Part shown: piece after piece, positions 1-5,908 of the stretch
Layout of the letters: every line of letters begins with the position of its first letter
Position numbering within the stretch: position 1 is the first letter of the stretch
NCBI GenBank assembly: GCA_905373625.1
Contig: CAJPTS010000050.1
Location: 1-9,534, forward strand
Length of the DNA: 9,534 nt
Source of the DNA: Bacteroidia bacterium
Lineage (GTDB): Bacteria > Bacteroidota > Bacteroidia > Bacteroidales > CAJPTX01
Direction of reading: 5' to 3'
Position numbers and translations under genes: made by a program
Notes under the pieces: model-generated
Databases searched by the model: none
Seen by the model: the letters and a program-made list of their open reading frames with translations, nothing else
Told to the model about the DNA's origin: nothing

Positions 1-1
1 G

Positions 2-427
2 GGTATTAAGACACTTCTTTTGCCCCTTTTTACCGTGGTGGGAACCGCTATCGGCGTAATGTTTTCACTTCCGTTTTTTGATGATTTGTTGTTGAAGGAT
101 GTACAAGTTGTTGGAGCAGGTTACGCATATTACAGCCTTTCAAGTGTGATTATCAAGGCCGAATATAGCGAGACGATTGCCGCAATAGCCATAGTTTCTA
201 ATATAATTCGGGAGTTATCTACCATCATGCTCGCCCCCCTGTATGTTCGTTTGGGCGGAGCGTATGCCCCCATTTGTTGTGCAGGTGCCACTAGCGGAGA
301 TACTGTTCTGCCATTCATTCTTAAGGCAACATCGCCACAATACGCAGTAGTATCTGTTTATCACGGACTGGTACTTACTTTTTTTGTACCCTTCGCCGTT
401 CCATTAGCGCTTCTTCTGAACTTCTAG
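2..427 (+). CDS. lysO: LysO-type lysine exporter, C-terminal part (5' end outside window)
   Basis: The reading frame is open from the left edge and ends in TAG, giving the last 141 residues of a polytopic inner-membrane protein. It resembles the C-terminal half of LysO (YbjE/DUF340), which exports L-lysine in E. coli. Visible family features are GAGYAYYSLSSVII near the start of the conserved core, NIIRELSTIMLAPLYVR, the GATSGDTVLP motif (family GATSxDxTLP), and a final hydrophobic helix beginning at VVSVYHGLVL. TTG at 20 could in principle start an ORF, but similarity to the family continues to the left edge, so that codon is probably internal. Several strongly hydrophobic segments alternate with short loops. 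Whether the N-terminal half is fused or encoded separately cannot be seen here. Identification is by remembered family motifs; substrate is inferred from the family. Confidence 0.8.
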   Translation, partial: GIKTLLLPLFTVVGTAIGVMFSLPFFDDLLLKDVQVVGAGYAYYSLSSVIIKAEYSETIAAIAIVSNIIRELSTIMLAPLYVRLGGAYAPICCAGATSGDTVLPFILKATSPQYAVVSVYHGLVLTFFVPFAVPLALLLNF

Positions 428-502
428 CAGACGCGCCTGTTGCGTAAACAAAAAGGACTCCCCCACTCTAGAGACGAAAGGCGAGAGACTAAAGACGAAA
501 AT

Positions 503-589
503 AGGTACGAAGCACTAGGCTTTATCAGGTACGAAGTACGAGGTTCAAAGCTTCATCAGGTACGAGGTACTAGGTACTAAGTACCAAGT
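503..589. repeat. Imperfect direct repeats of an AGGTACGAAG-type unit
   Basis: The word AGGTACGAAG occurs at 503-512 and 527-536, AGGTACGAGG at 558-567, and AGGTACTAAG at 572-581. The copies at 527 and 558 share a longer context: both follow ATC and continue as a GTAC word plus purines. The preceding bases contain the related pair GAGACGAAAGG (about 471-481) and AAAGACGAAAA (about 491-501). Spacing between copies is irregular (24, 31 and 14 bases), so this is not a CRISPR-like or regular tandem array. Similar GTACGAAG-rich stretches are, from memory, seen between genes in some Bacteroidales; their function is unknown to me. Confidence 0.6.
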
Positions 590-633
590 AAAAACCATTC
601 TGTAATGTGCTTGTCGCGAACTTGGAACTTGGT
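573..633. repeat. Inverted repeats at the end of the repeat block
   Basis: GGTAC-TAA-GTACC (573-585) is a perfect 5-base inverted repeat around a 3-base centre. A second pair, ACCAAGT at 583-589 and ACTTGGT at 627-633, could form a larger stem of 7 pairs, with an extra ACTTGGA copy at 620-626 competing for the same arm. No T run follows, so it does not look like an intrinsic terminator of the lysO transcript. Confidence 0.4.
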
Positions 634-646
634 TTCAACTTTTAGC

Positions 647-678
647 TTGTTTTATACCTCTTCCTTATCTTAATTTTC
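647..678 (+). promoter_or_regulatory. Possible degenerate Bacteroidetes promoter for the DUF4491-mtnN-luxS operon
   Basis: TTG at 647-649 lies 21 bases before TAATTTTC (671-678), which matches 7 of 8 positions of the Bacteroidetes housekeeping -7 box TAnnTTTG. This would leave a 5' leader of roughly 100 bases before the ATG at 779. The last base of the box is wrong, so the call is weak. It is reported because the operon needs a promoter in this gap and no better match was seen. Confidence 0.2.
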
Positions 679-778
679 GGCATCCAAACGCATTGGGCGC
701 TTTAGTAAAGAAAAATAATTAAATTGCATTATATAAAACAGGTGAATTGCGTAGCTATTCTGTATACTAGGGCTACTA

Positions 779-1102
779 ATGTATTTTGATGGTCTTTTGT
801 TAGGTCTTGGAGCATTCTTTATGGTGGGGTTGTGTCACCCGCTTGTTATCAAGGTAGAATATTATATAGGACGGCGTATCCGCTGGCTTTTTTATCTCGT
901 AGGACTGGCTTGTCTTACACTCTCGCTTTACTTGGAAGGGCTACTTTCTATGTCTTTAGGCGTGGGAGGTGCTTGTTTTTTATGGACGGCTTTAGAGCTT
1001 AAATGGCAGCACGAACGCGTAGCAAAAGGGCGTGCAAAACGCAATCCGAAGCGCAGTGATGCTTATTATGAGCAGGTAGCAACAAAAAAATCAAACGCAT
1101 AA
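779..1102 (+). CDS. DUF4491 family small membrane protein, copy 1
   Basis: This is a 107-residue protein with three predicted membrane segments (about residues 5-24, 36-53 and 56-72) and a basic C-terminal tail. It fits DUF4491, a family of about 100-residue Bacteroidetes membrane proteins of unknown function. Visible motifs are GLLLGL at the N-terminus, VIKVEYY at 23-29, CFLW at 66-69, and RVAKGRAKRNPKR at 80-92, where most members have KGWFPKNPKR. The WFP of the usual motif is replaced here by RAK. The ATG is the first start codon after an in-frame stop at 752-754, and no good ribosome binding site precedes it. The stop TAA overlaps the ATG of the next gene by one base, so the two are probably translationally coupled. 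The function is not known. Confidence 0.8.
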   Translation: MYFDGLLLGLGAFFMVGLCHPLVIKVEYYIGRRIRWLFYLVGLACLTLSLYLEGLLSMSLGVGGACFLWTALELKWQHERVAKGRAKRNPKRSDAYYEQVATKKSNA

Positions 1103-1440
1103 TGGAACTCCACCCCGAGGGTATTATACTAGGGCTTTCCACAATCGCCATCATAGCCTTCTCCCGCTGGGTGTGTATCAAGGCCGAATACTATTTCACC
1201 AAACGCTTTTGGGTAGCCTTCCTCCTAATAGGAACTCTGTGTATCGCCGCCTCGTTGTGTATAGGCGAGCGTCTTTATGCCGCCATAGTGAGCATTAATG
1301 GTTTTTGCTTTTTATGGGGGATAGGAGAGATAATTCAGCAAGAGAAACGCGTCGCGATGGGGTGGTTTCCAGCCAACCCGAAGCGGGCCAAAAAAATTGT
1401 CTCGGTAGAACTAGAAAAAACTAATAAGTTAATTGATTGA
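1102..1440 (+). CDS. DUF4491 family small membrane protein, copy 2
   Basis: This 112-residue protein is a paralogue of the gene just upstream. The shared pattern in order is G(L/I)(L/I)LGL near the N-terminus, IKxEYY (residues 26-31 here), a GxxCxxxSL membrane segment, CFLW (69-72), and RVAxGxxxxNPKR (83-95). Copy 2 keeps the family-typical GWFPANPKR tail motif that copy 1 has lost. Three membrane helices are predicted (about 7-24, 36-55 and 57-75), followed by a charged cytoplasmic-looking tail of about 35 residues. Its ATG overlaps the previous stop (TAATG), and only 12 bases separate its TGA from mtnN. This tight packing implies one transcript with the SAH/AI-2 genes. The biochemical role is unknown. 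Confidence 0.82.
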   Translation: MELHPEGIILGLSTIAIIAFSRWVCIKAEYYFTKRFWVAFLLIGTLCIAASLCIGERLYAAIVSINGFCFLWGIGEIIQQEKRVAMGWFPANPKRAKKIVSVELEKTNKLID

Positions 1441-1452
1441 GAGATAGTTACT

Positions 1453-2193
1453 ATGACTATTAACACAACTCCGTTGCCTACCAAAAAAGGCGAATTCCGC
1501 GTGCTGATACTAGCCGCCATGCCCAAAGAGTACAGCATGTTAACCTCATGGTTAGAAGATCCGCATGTTTTAGCCTCTTTTGATACACAAGCGCACATAG
1601 GGAAGATCAAAAAAGCAGAGTGTCTGACAGTTACGACAGGCATCGGAAAAGTAAATGCCGCCGTGCGCACCTATCACGCTCAATTACAATTTCAGCCCGA
1701 TCTGATAGTAAATGTCGGGGTCTGCGGTGCACTCATGGCAGATCTGCCCGTTGGTACTCCTGTGCTGAGTAATGCATTCACCTATCATGACGTGTGGTGT
1801 GGCGAAGGCAATCAATTCGGACAAGTGCAAGACTGCCCTGCGATGTATGAGGTTGACCAACGGGTTCTAAAAACGTTTGCAGAGACTGCTCCAGATCTAC
1901 GTCAAGGGCTCTTCTGTTGCGGAGATTTCTTCATGCCTTCGCATTTGCACATTGCCCAATTACTTAAGCATTTTCCTAACGCCATGGCGGTTGATATGGA
2001 GTCTACGGCCATTGCACAAGTAGCCTACATGACGCGTACGCCGTGTATTGCCTTGCGTATAATTAGCGATACGCCTATCACGCATTTTGATCACGCCAAA
2101 CAGTATTCTGAATTTTGGGATACTCCCGAACCCGCCTTTGAAAACCTATACCGCCTACTAAAAGAATTTCTTGCACTCTATATGCAGCACTAA
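1453..2193 (+). CDS. mtnN: 5'-methylthioadenosine/S-adenosylhomocysteine nucleosidase
   Basis: MtnN (Pfs) is a cytoplasmic enzyme that hydrolyses the glycosidic bond of S-adenosylhomocysteine and methylthioadenosine, releasing adenine and S-ribosylhomocysteine or methylthioribose. It is 246 residues, close to the family's usual 230-250, with about 14 extra N-terminal residues before the first strand FRVLILAAMPKE. Catalytic residues can be matched to E. coli MTAN: Glu26 (E. coli Glu12, in AAMPKE), Glu183 (Glu174, in VDMES) and Asp206 (Asp197, in RIISD). The GIGKVNAA loop is at 63-70 and the NVGVCGAL strand at 87-94. A weak GAGAG lies about 10 bases before the ATG. Its product is the substrate of LuxS, whose gene starts 5 bases after this stop. 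Confidence 0.95.
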   Translation: MTINTTPLPTKKGEFRVLILAAMPKEYSMLTSWLEDPHVLASFDTQAHIGKIKKAECLTVTTGIGKVNAAVRTYHAQLQFQPDLIVNVGVCGALMADLPVGTPVLSNAFTYHDVWCGEGNQFGQVQDCPAMYEVDQRVLKTFAETAPDLRQGLFCCGDFFMPSHLHIAQLLKHFPNAMAVDMESTAIAQVAYMTRTPCIALRIISDTPITHFDHAKQYSEFWDTPEPAFENLYRLLKEFLALYMQH

Positions 2194-2198
2194 TTGTC

Positions 2199-2678
2199 AT
2201 GAATAAGATTCCAAGTTTTACTATAGATCATAATCGCCTCTTGCGTGGCATCTATGTCTCTCGTCTCGATTCCATAGGCGCTGAGTATATTACCACCTTT
2301 GACATCAGGATGAAGGAGCCCAATCGGGAGCCCCCCATGGAGCAAGCAGCGCTTCATACGTTAGAGCACCTGATAGCTACATATTTACGCAATCACGCCG
2401 AATGGGGAAAACGAATTGTGTATTGGGGTCCGATGGGCTGTCAGACGGGCAATTATCTCCTTGTGGCAGGGAAGTACGAGCCTCGCGACATCTTAGAACT
2501 GATGCGCGATGCATTTCAATTTGTGGTAGATTTTGAAGGCAGTGTCCCAGGTGCTACAGCAGCCGATTGTGGGAACTACAAACTGCACAACTTAGCTTTG
2601 GCACGTGCCGAAGCACAAATATATATTGCAGAGGTACTTGATAGAATTACGGAAGCCAATATGCATTATCCGCAATGA
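2199..2678 (+). CDS. luxS: S-ribosylhomocysteine lyase (AI-2 synthesis)
   Basis: LuxS cleaves S-ribosylhomocysteine to homocysteine and 4,5-dihydroxy-2,3-pentanedione, the precursor of the AI-2 signal. The protein is 159 residues, normal for the family. All the key residues are present: the metal-binding His53 and His57 with catalytic Glu56 in HTLEH, catalytic Cys81 in GPMGCQTG, and the third metal ligand Cys124 in ADCGNY. The start ATG lies 5 bases after the mtnN stop with no clear Shine-Dalgarno, consistent with coupled translation. The stop overlaps the ATG of the next gene (ATGA at 2675-2678). The mtnN-luxS arrangement matches that described in Porphyromonas gingivalis. The enzyme appears intact and probably serves both SAH recycling and AI-2 production. 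Confidence 0.97.
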   Translation: MNKIPSFTIDHNRLLRGIYVSRLDSIGAEYITTFDIRMKEPNREPPMEQAALHTLEHLIATYLRNHAEWGKRIVYWGPMGCQTGNYLLVAGKYEPRDILELMRDAFQFVVDFEGSVPGATAADCGNYKLHNLALARAEAQIYIAEVLDRITEANMHYPQ

Positions 2679-2980
2679 GACGATTCTTGTTCCTCCTACT
2701 GATATTCATTGCCGTGGAAATGGTTGTTGCACAGGATACAAAAAGTGAAAAGATTACTCGGGTGGCGCAAATAGAGGTCTATCCGAATTATTTAGCCGAA
2801 TATCTACAGGCAGCAAACGAAGTGGCAACAACTTCGATGCAAAATGAAGAGGGCGTTTTGCTCCTCTACCCCATGCAACAGAAGCATGAGAAGAACAAAA
2901 TCCTGATACTCGAAGCCTATCGGGATCAAGAGGCTTACCAAGCGCATATTCATACACCTCTCTTTATAGAATATCAGTAA
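2675..2980 (+). CDS. Exported ABM-domain (YgiN/LsrG-like) protein, probably frameshifted
   Basis: This is a 101-residue reading frame overlapping the luxS stop by four bases. Residues 1-19 look like a type I signal peptide: MRR, a hydrophobic core FLFLLLIFIAVEMVV, and a likely VVA/QD cleavage site with no lipobox cysteine. Residues 27-99 fit the antibiotic biosynthesis monooxygenase (ABM) ferredoxin-like fold: a first strand TRVAQIEVYP, EEGVLLLYP, ILEAYRDQEAYQAH and TPLF. Family members I recall continue for about 20-25 residues, typically with a KxxxLxMVKSLELID segment. Here TAA follows FIEYQ, and that segment is encoded immediately afterwards in the +1 frame (see 2979-3128). The gene therefore appears broken by a one-base change, or the sequence carries an error. 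ABM proteins include quinol monooxygenases and the AI-2 processing enzyme LsrG; the exact activity is unknown. Confidence 0.75.
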   Translation: MRRFLFLLLIFIAVEMVVAQDTKSEKITRVAQIEVYPNYLAEYLQAANEVATTSMQNEEGVLLLYPMQQKHEKNKILILEAYRDQEAYQAHIHTPLFIEYQ

Positions 2981-3128
2981 GGGTAGGCTACATATGGTAA
3001 AATCAATGGAACTCATTGATACACGCTTTTTGCTTTCCGAAGAGCTTTTAGGACAGAGGGTGTGTTCCAGATGTGTAAAATGCAAAACGCAGAGAATGAG
3101 TACAAAGAGAGCGTACAGACCTACGTGA
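2979..3128 (+). pseudogene. Displaced C-terminal coding segment of the ABM gene (+1 frame)
   Basis: In the frame one base downstream of the ABM ORF, codons from 2979 read K-G-R-L-H-M-V-K-S-M-E-L-I-D-T, which fits the conserved end of ABM proteins and joins directly after FIEYQ if one base (such as the T at 2978) is removed. This frame stays open for 49 codons to TGA at 3126-3128. Beyond about codon 25 the translation (cysteine- and basic-rich) looks less like a natural protein end, so further decay or a second indel near 3022-3060 is possible. No slippery heptamer is visible at the junction CAG-TAA-GGG, so I favour mutation or sequencing error over programmed frameshifting. Confidence 0.55.
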
Positions 3129-3210
3129 GCGTACTGCAATTTCGCAAGCAATACAGCAGTTTGCGCATTATGCACTCCGTTCCGCTAAATCATATCTACT
3201 CGGAGTATAC

Positions 3211-3248
3211 AATAAAGGCGCAGCAATTTGAGTTACTGCGCCTTTATT
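3211..3248 (+). terminator. Rho-independent terminator after the mtnN-luxS operon
   Basis: AATAAAGGCGCAG (3211-3223) and CTGCGCCTTTATT (3236-3248) form a perfect 13-pair stem around a 12-base loop. A T-rich tail TTTCTTTT follows at once on the + strand, so it should end transcripts of the luxS operon. On the - strand, where arcA converges, the stem is followed by GTATAC rather than a T run, so it would act less well in that direction unless the A/T base of the stem serves as the tail. Confidence 0.85.
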
Positions 3249-3263
3249 TTTCTTTTACGAGAG

Positions 3264-4526
3264 CTACCAAGCAACCGGTTTCCGCGAGATGGGAAGCGTC
3301 ATGCATCGCGCTCCTCCCCCACCCCGTACTAACTCGGCAGAATGGATTGTAACAACGCACTTTGCGTAATCAGCGGGATGGCGTTTACCTGCCACAACAT
3401 CGCTTGCTGTTAGTACTTCAAAGCCCGCTTTGTGAAGCGCTTCGATGGTACGCGGATTACGATCGTAACCTATAATCTTATGCGGCGCAAAAGCAAAGAA
3501 GTTAGCTCCGCTGTGGAATTGTTCGCGCATAGCTGCACGGAGATTGTCTCCACCAGCACAATAGACAGGTTCAACCCCAATCCCCAGACCATGCAATGCC
3601 TCTACTAAATTCTCCTCGTACCATGAACGAACACCCTTAGCAGGATCGTAACAAATGTGCAGCGTACGATATTCGGGACTATCTAAAAGAGGTTTGTAGG
3701 CCATACAATGCTCAGGTCCTAAAAGCGTAAAGAGCATATCGAGATGAATGAACGAATCGCGATAAGTGGGCAATTCTTGAACTAAGATATGTAACGGAGA
3801 GTTCATCGAGCCCTTCAACTGCTGAAGAAGGTATTCCACTCCTGCCATATTTGTGCGCAGTCCACAACCGATCATCAGAACGTCATTCCGTACAATATGT
3901 ACATCGCCGCCCTCTATTTTCATGTTAGCAGCGGGAGTGCCCACGTACGGATTCATTACATGGGGGGAGTGTACGCTCTTTGATTGGCTAAATATCGAAG
4001 ACATTATCATGGCCTCGCCCCAACGTACATGGCTGAGCATACGCCCAATTAACGCACTATTATATACCGAGATGGACGCGTCGCGCATAAAATAAAAATT
4101 GTAAAGCGGCGGGAGTACATAACGCTCCTCCACATTTGCGTACCCCGTGCGCAACAGATTGGGTAACATAGTACCCTCTAGAAGTGACTTAGCAAGCTGC
4201 GTCGACGACTGTGCTAAAAGCTCCTCGCGAAGCGCATTATTATCTTTCTGAGGCAAAAGATTATCTACTAACTGCGTACGCGCCTCGATATTATCGAGAA
4301 CCTCAACAAGGAGATCTTCAACCTCTAGTACATGGGACACCTTGTTCAATACTCCCTTAAAAAACGAATGCTCAGCTCGGGTATATTCCAAACTCAGGAT
4401 GTCATTGTAAAGAGCCTCTTTAACTGTATCTGGAGACATATTCTCCACCTCAGCGCCAGGTGTATGCACCACAACGCATTCCAGTTCTCCGAACTCACTA
4501 TGGACGTTTACATCGTACCGTGTCAT
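3264..4526 (-). CDS. arcA: Arginine deiminase
   Basis: Arginine deiminase hydrolyses L-arginine to citrulline and ammonia in the cytoplasm, the first step of the ATP-yielding arginine dihydrolase pathway. The protein has 420 residues, near the usual 405-420. Catalytic residues match those of the Pseudomonas enzyme: Asp149 in NFYFMRDAS, Glu205 in KIEGGDVH, His261 and Asp263 in HLDMLFT, and the nucleophile Cys408 in RGGGGARCMTLP. The N-terminal FGELECVVVHTPGAEVENM (residues 12-30) is also typical. The Asp149 motif reads FMRDA where many members have FTRDP. ATG at 4526-4524 lies 17 bases after the metK stop in the same direction, with an AT-rich leader and no Shine-Dalgarno, so arcA is probably the second gene of a metK transcript. 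No arcB, arcC or antiporter gene is in the window. A related guanidino-modifying hydrolase is the alternative, but the ADI motif set is complete. Confidence 0.93.
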   Translation of the reverse strand: MTRYDVNVHSEFGELECVVVHTPGAEVENMSPDTVKEALYNDILSLEYTRAEHSFFKGVLNKVSHVLEVEDLLVEVLDNIEARTQLVDNLLPQKDNNALREELLAQSSTQLAKSLLEGTMLPNLLRTGYANVEERYVLPPLYNFYFMRDASISVYNSALIGRMLSHVRWGEAMIMSSIFSQSKSVHSPHVMNPYVGTPAANMKIEGGDVHIVRNDVLMIGCGLRTNMAGVEYLLQQLKGSMNSPLHILVQELPTYRDSFIHLDMLFTLLGPEHCMAYKPLLDSPEYRTLHICYDPAKGVRSWYEENLVEALHGLGIGVEPVYCAGGDNLRAAMREQFHSGANFFAFAPHKIIGYDRNPRTIEALHKAGFEVLTASDVVAGKRHPADYAKCVVTIHSAELVRGGGGARCMTLPISRKPVAW

Positions 4527-4543
4527 ATTGTATTAATTTCGTT

Positions 4544-5794
4544 CTACAAAGCAAACTCGCGTCGAAGCGTATCGACGTAGTCTAATTTTTCCCAACCAAA
4601 GAAGGTAACCGTCTGTGTGCGAGACTCTCCGTTATACAAAAGCTCAACAGGCGCTTCGTATGAAGCGCGTCCAAAATGCCCATAAGTAGACGTGGGACGG
4701 AAGATGGGGTACAATAGCCCGAAGCGTTCCACAATCTTGGCAGGGCGGAGATCAAAGATCGCACTTATCCGATCGCTTAATTCGCCGTCTGTAATGGTCA
4801 ATTTACTTGTACCACGCGTATTTACCATAACGCTCACGGGTTGTGCTATACCTATGGCGTAAGCCACCTGCACCTCAACCTCGTCTGCGATGCCCGCAGC
4901 TACAATATTCTTAGCGATATGTCGTGCAGCGTATGCAGCCGACCGATCTACTTTTGAACTGTCTTTACCCGAGAGAGCTCCGCCACCGTGCCCACAACGT
5001 CCGCCGTAGGTGTCTACTATTATTTTACGCCCCGTAAGCCCCGTATCGCCATGAGGTCCCCCTATCACAAATTTACCTGTCGGATTAACTAAAAGACGAT
5101 AATCGCCTGAAAAGACTTTTCGTTCTTCAGGACTTAATCGCTCTAAAACACGGGGGAGCAAAATCTTTTGCACATCGTTAGCAATCTCGCGCTGCATAAT
5201 CGCCTCACTCGGGAACTCATCATGCTGCGTAGAAATAACCAACGTATCGAGCCATAAAGGCTTATGCTGCTCGTCATATCGCAGCGTGACTTGGCTTTTC
5301 GAGTCTGGACGTAAGTATAGCATCTCGCGTCCCTCATGCCGAATCTTGGCAAGCTCCGAGACTAAAAGATGCGACAAGCTAATGCCCAATGGCATAAACT
5401 CTGACGTCTCGCGGCAAGCATATCCGAACATCATACCTTGGTCACCAGCGCCCTGTTCATCTGCGGTTGCACGAACTACACCTTGGTTAATGTCCGGCGA
5501 CTGCTCGTGTATTGTAGATATCACACCACAACTTCCCCCGTCAAATTTATAATCCGCCTTCGTATAGCCCACGTCGTTAATCACATTACGCGCCATTTGT
5601 TGTACATCTACGTAACCAGATGTACGCACCTCGCCCGCCAAGATAACGAGCCCCGTTGTTACTAGCGTCTCGCACGCTACTTTGGAGTGTGGATCTCGCC
5701 GTAGGAACTCATCCAAGAGCGCATCGGATATCTGATCTGAGACTTTATCTGGATGCCCTTCTGAAACACTTTCGGAAGTGAATAAGAAACTCAT
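4544..5794 (-). CDS. metK: S-adenosylmethionine synthetase
   Basis: MetK makes S-adenosylmethionine from methionine and ATP in the cytoplasm. The 416-residue protein is longer than E. coli MetK (384). Diagnostic sites are HPDK (14-17, ATP-binding His14), GAGDQG (115-120), GGPHGDTGLTGRK (245-257), and the glycine-rich phosphate-binding loop GGGALSGKD (270-278), where most members have GGGAFSGKD. This is followed by KVDRSAAYAAR. The start ATG at 5794-5792 is supported by a strong AGGAGG just upstream and by the conserved N-terminus SFLFTSESVSEGHPDK. It is the first gene of a metK-arcA pair and its product ultimately supplies the substrate for MtnN and LuxS encoded in the facing operon. No SAM riboswitch is visible in the short leader. 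Confidence 0.98.
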   Translation of the reverse strand: MSFLFTSESVSEGHPDKVSDQISDALLDEFLRRDPHSKVACETLVTTGLVILAGEVRTSGYVDVQQMARNVINDVGYTKADYKFDGGSCGVISTIHEQSPDINQGVVRATADEQGAGDQGMMFGYACRETSEFMPLGISLSHLLVSELAKIRHEGREMLYLRPDSKSQVTLRYDEQHKPLWLDTLVISTQHDEFPSEAIMQREIANDVQKILLPRVLERLSPEERKVFSGDYRLLVNPTGKFVIGGPHGDTGLTGRKIIVDTYGGRCGHGGGALSGKDSSKVDRSAAYAARHIAKNIVAAGIADEVEVQVAYAIGIAQPVSVMVNTRGTSKLTITDGELSDRISAIFDLRPAKIVERFGLLYPIFRPTSTYGHFGRASYEAPVELLYNGESRTQTVTFFGWEKLDYVDTLRREFAL

Positions 5795-5801
5795 GCACTT
5801 T

Positions 5802-5809
5802 ATCCTCCT
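5802..5809 (-). promoter_or_regulatory. Strong Shine-Dalgarno site of metK
   Basis: Read on the - strand this is AGGAGGAT, ending 7 bases before the metK ATG. It is the only full-consensus ribosome binding site I see in the window; the other genes have weak or no such site, as is usual in Bacteroidetes. It fixes the metK start. Confidence 0.75.
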
Positions 5810-5823
5810 AATTGATTGTTTTA

Positions 5824-5831
5824 CAAAAGTA
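5824..5831 (-). promoter_or_regulatory. metK promoter -7 box
   Basis: On the - strand the sequence reads TACTTTTG, an exact match to the Bacteroidetes -7 consensus TAnnTTTG. It sits about 30 bases upstream of the metK ATG, giving a short leader that contains the AGGAGG site. No TTG -33 element is seen at the expected distance (around 5850), so support comes from the -7 box and position only. Confidence 0.45.
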
Positions 5832-5900
5832 ACGAAAAGCGGGCACTTGTGTTTACAGTGTATCTAAATAATAAAATCAGCGTGTTTATATTTCAAAAAA

Positions 5901-5908
5901 TAACTTTG
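5901..5908 (+). promoter_or_regulatory. Possible tonB promoter -7 box
   Basis: TAACTTTG is an exact TAnnTTTG match. No TTG element is present 19-21 bases upstream. If used, the tonB transcript would have a leader of roughly 180 bases containing the palindrome at 6004-6011 and the hairpin at 6036-6061. A degenerate alternative, CAATTTTG at 5996-6003, lies nearer the gene. Confidence 0.35.

Larger units (their letters stand above)
428..778. other. Intergenic region with GGTACGA-type repeats, no gene seen
   Basis: This 351-base gap lies between the lysO fragment and the first DUF4491 gene. I see no coding sequence, tRNA or clear terminator. Its middle (about 470-633) is made of short repeated words (GACGAAA, GGTACGA, GGTACTA, ACTTGG). 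The last 150 bases are AT-rich and should hold the promoter of the downstream operon. A short hairpin after the lysO stop (ACGC at 431-434 with GCGT at 442-445) has no following T run. Confidence 0.6.

Noticed and set aside
20..427. TTG at 20 as the true start of the lysO fragment
   Set aside because: The frame is open to the left edge with hydrophobic sequence continuing upstream, and the protein would begin in the middle of the family's conserved core.
431..445. Hairpin ACGC/GCGT after lysO as a terminator
   Set aside because: The stem has only four pairs and is followed by an A-rich rather than a T-rich stretch.
503..589. CRISPR-like array
   Set aside because: The repeat words are about 10 bases, imperfect and irregularly spaced (24, 31 and 14 bases), with no unique spacers of constant length and no cas genes.
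2804..3175. - strand open frame of 123 codons opposite the ABM gene
   Set aside because: It is antisense to a clear signal peptide/ABM coding region and its cysteine- and leucine-rich translation matches nothing I recognise.
3062..3352. + strand open frame (GTG start) of 96 codons after the ABM gene
   Set aside because: It runs through the strong terminator hairpin at 3211-3248 and into the antisense end of arcA, has no family resemblance, and its N-terminal part overlaps the displaced ABM tail.
5795..5823. SAM riboswitch in the metK leader
   Set aside because: The leader implied by the -7 box is only about 30 bases, too short for any known SAM riboswitch, and no conserved riboswitch core is visible further upstream.
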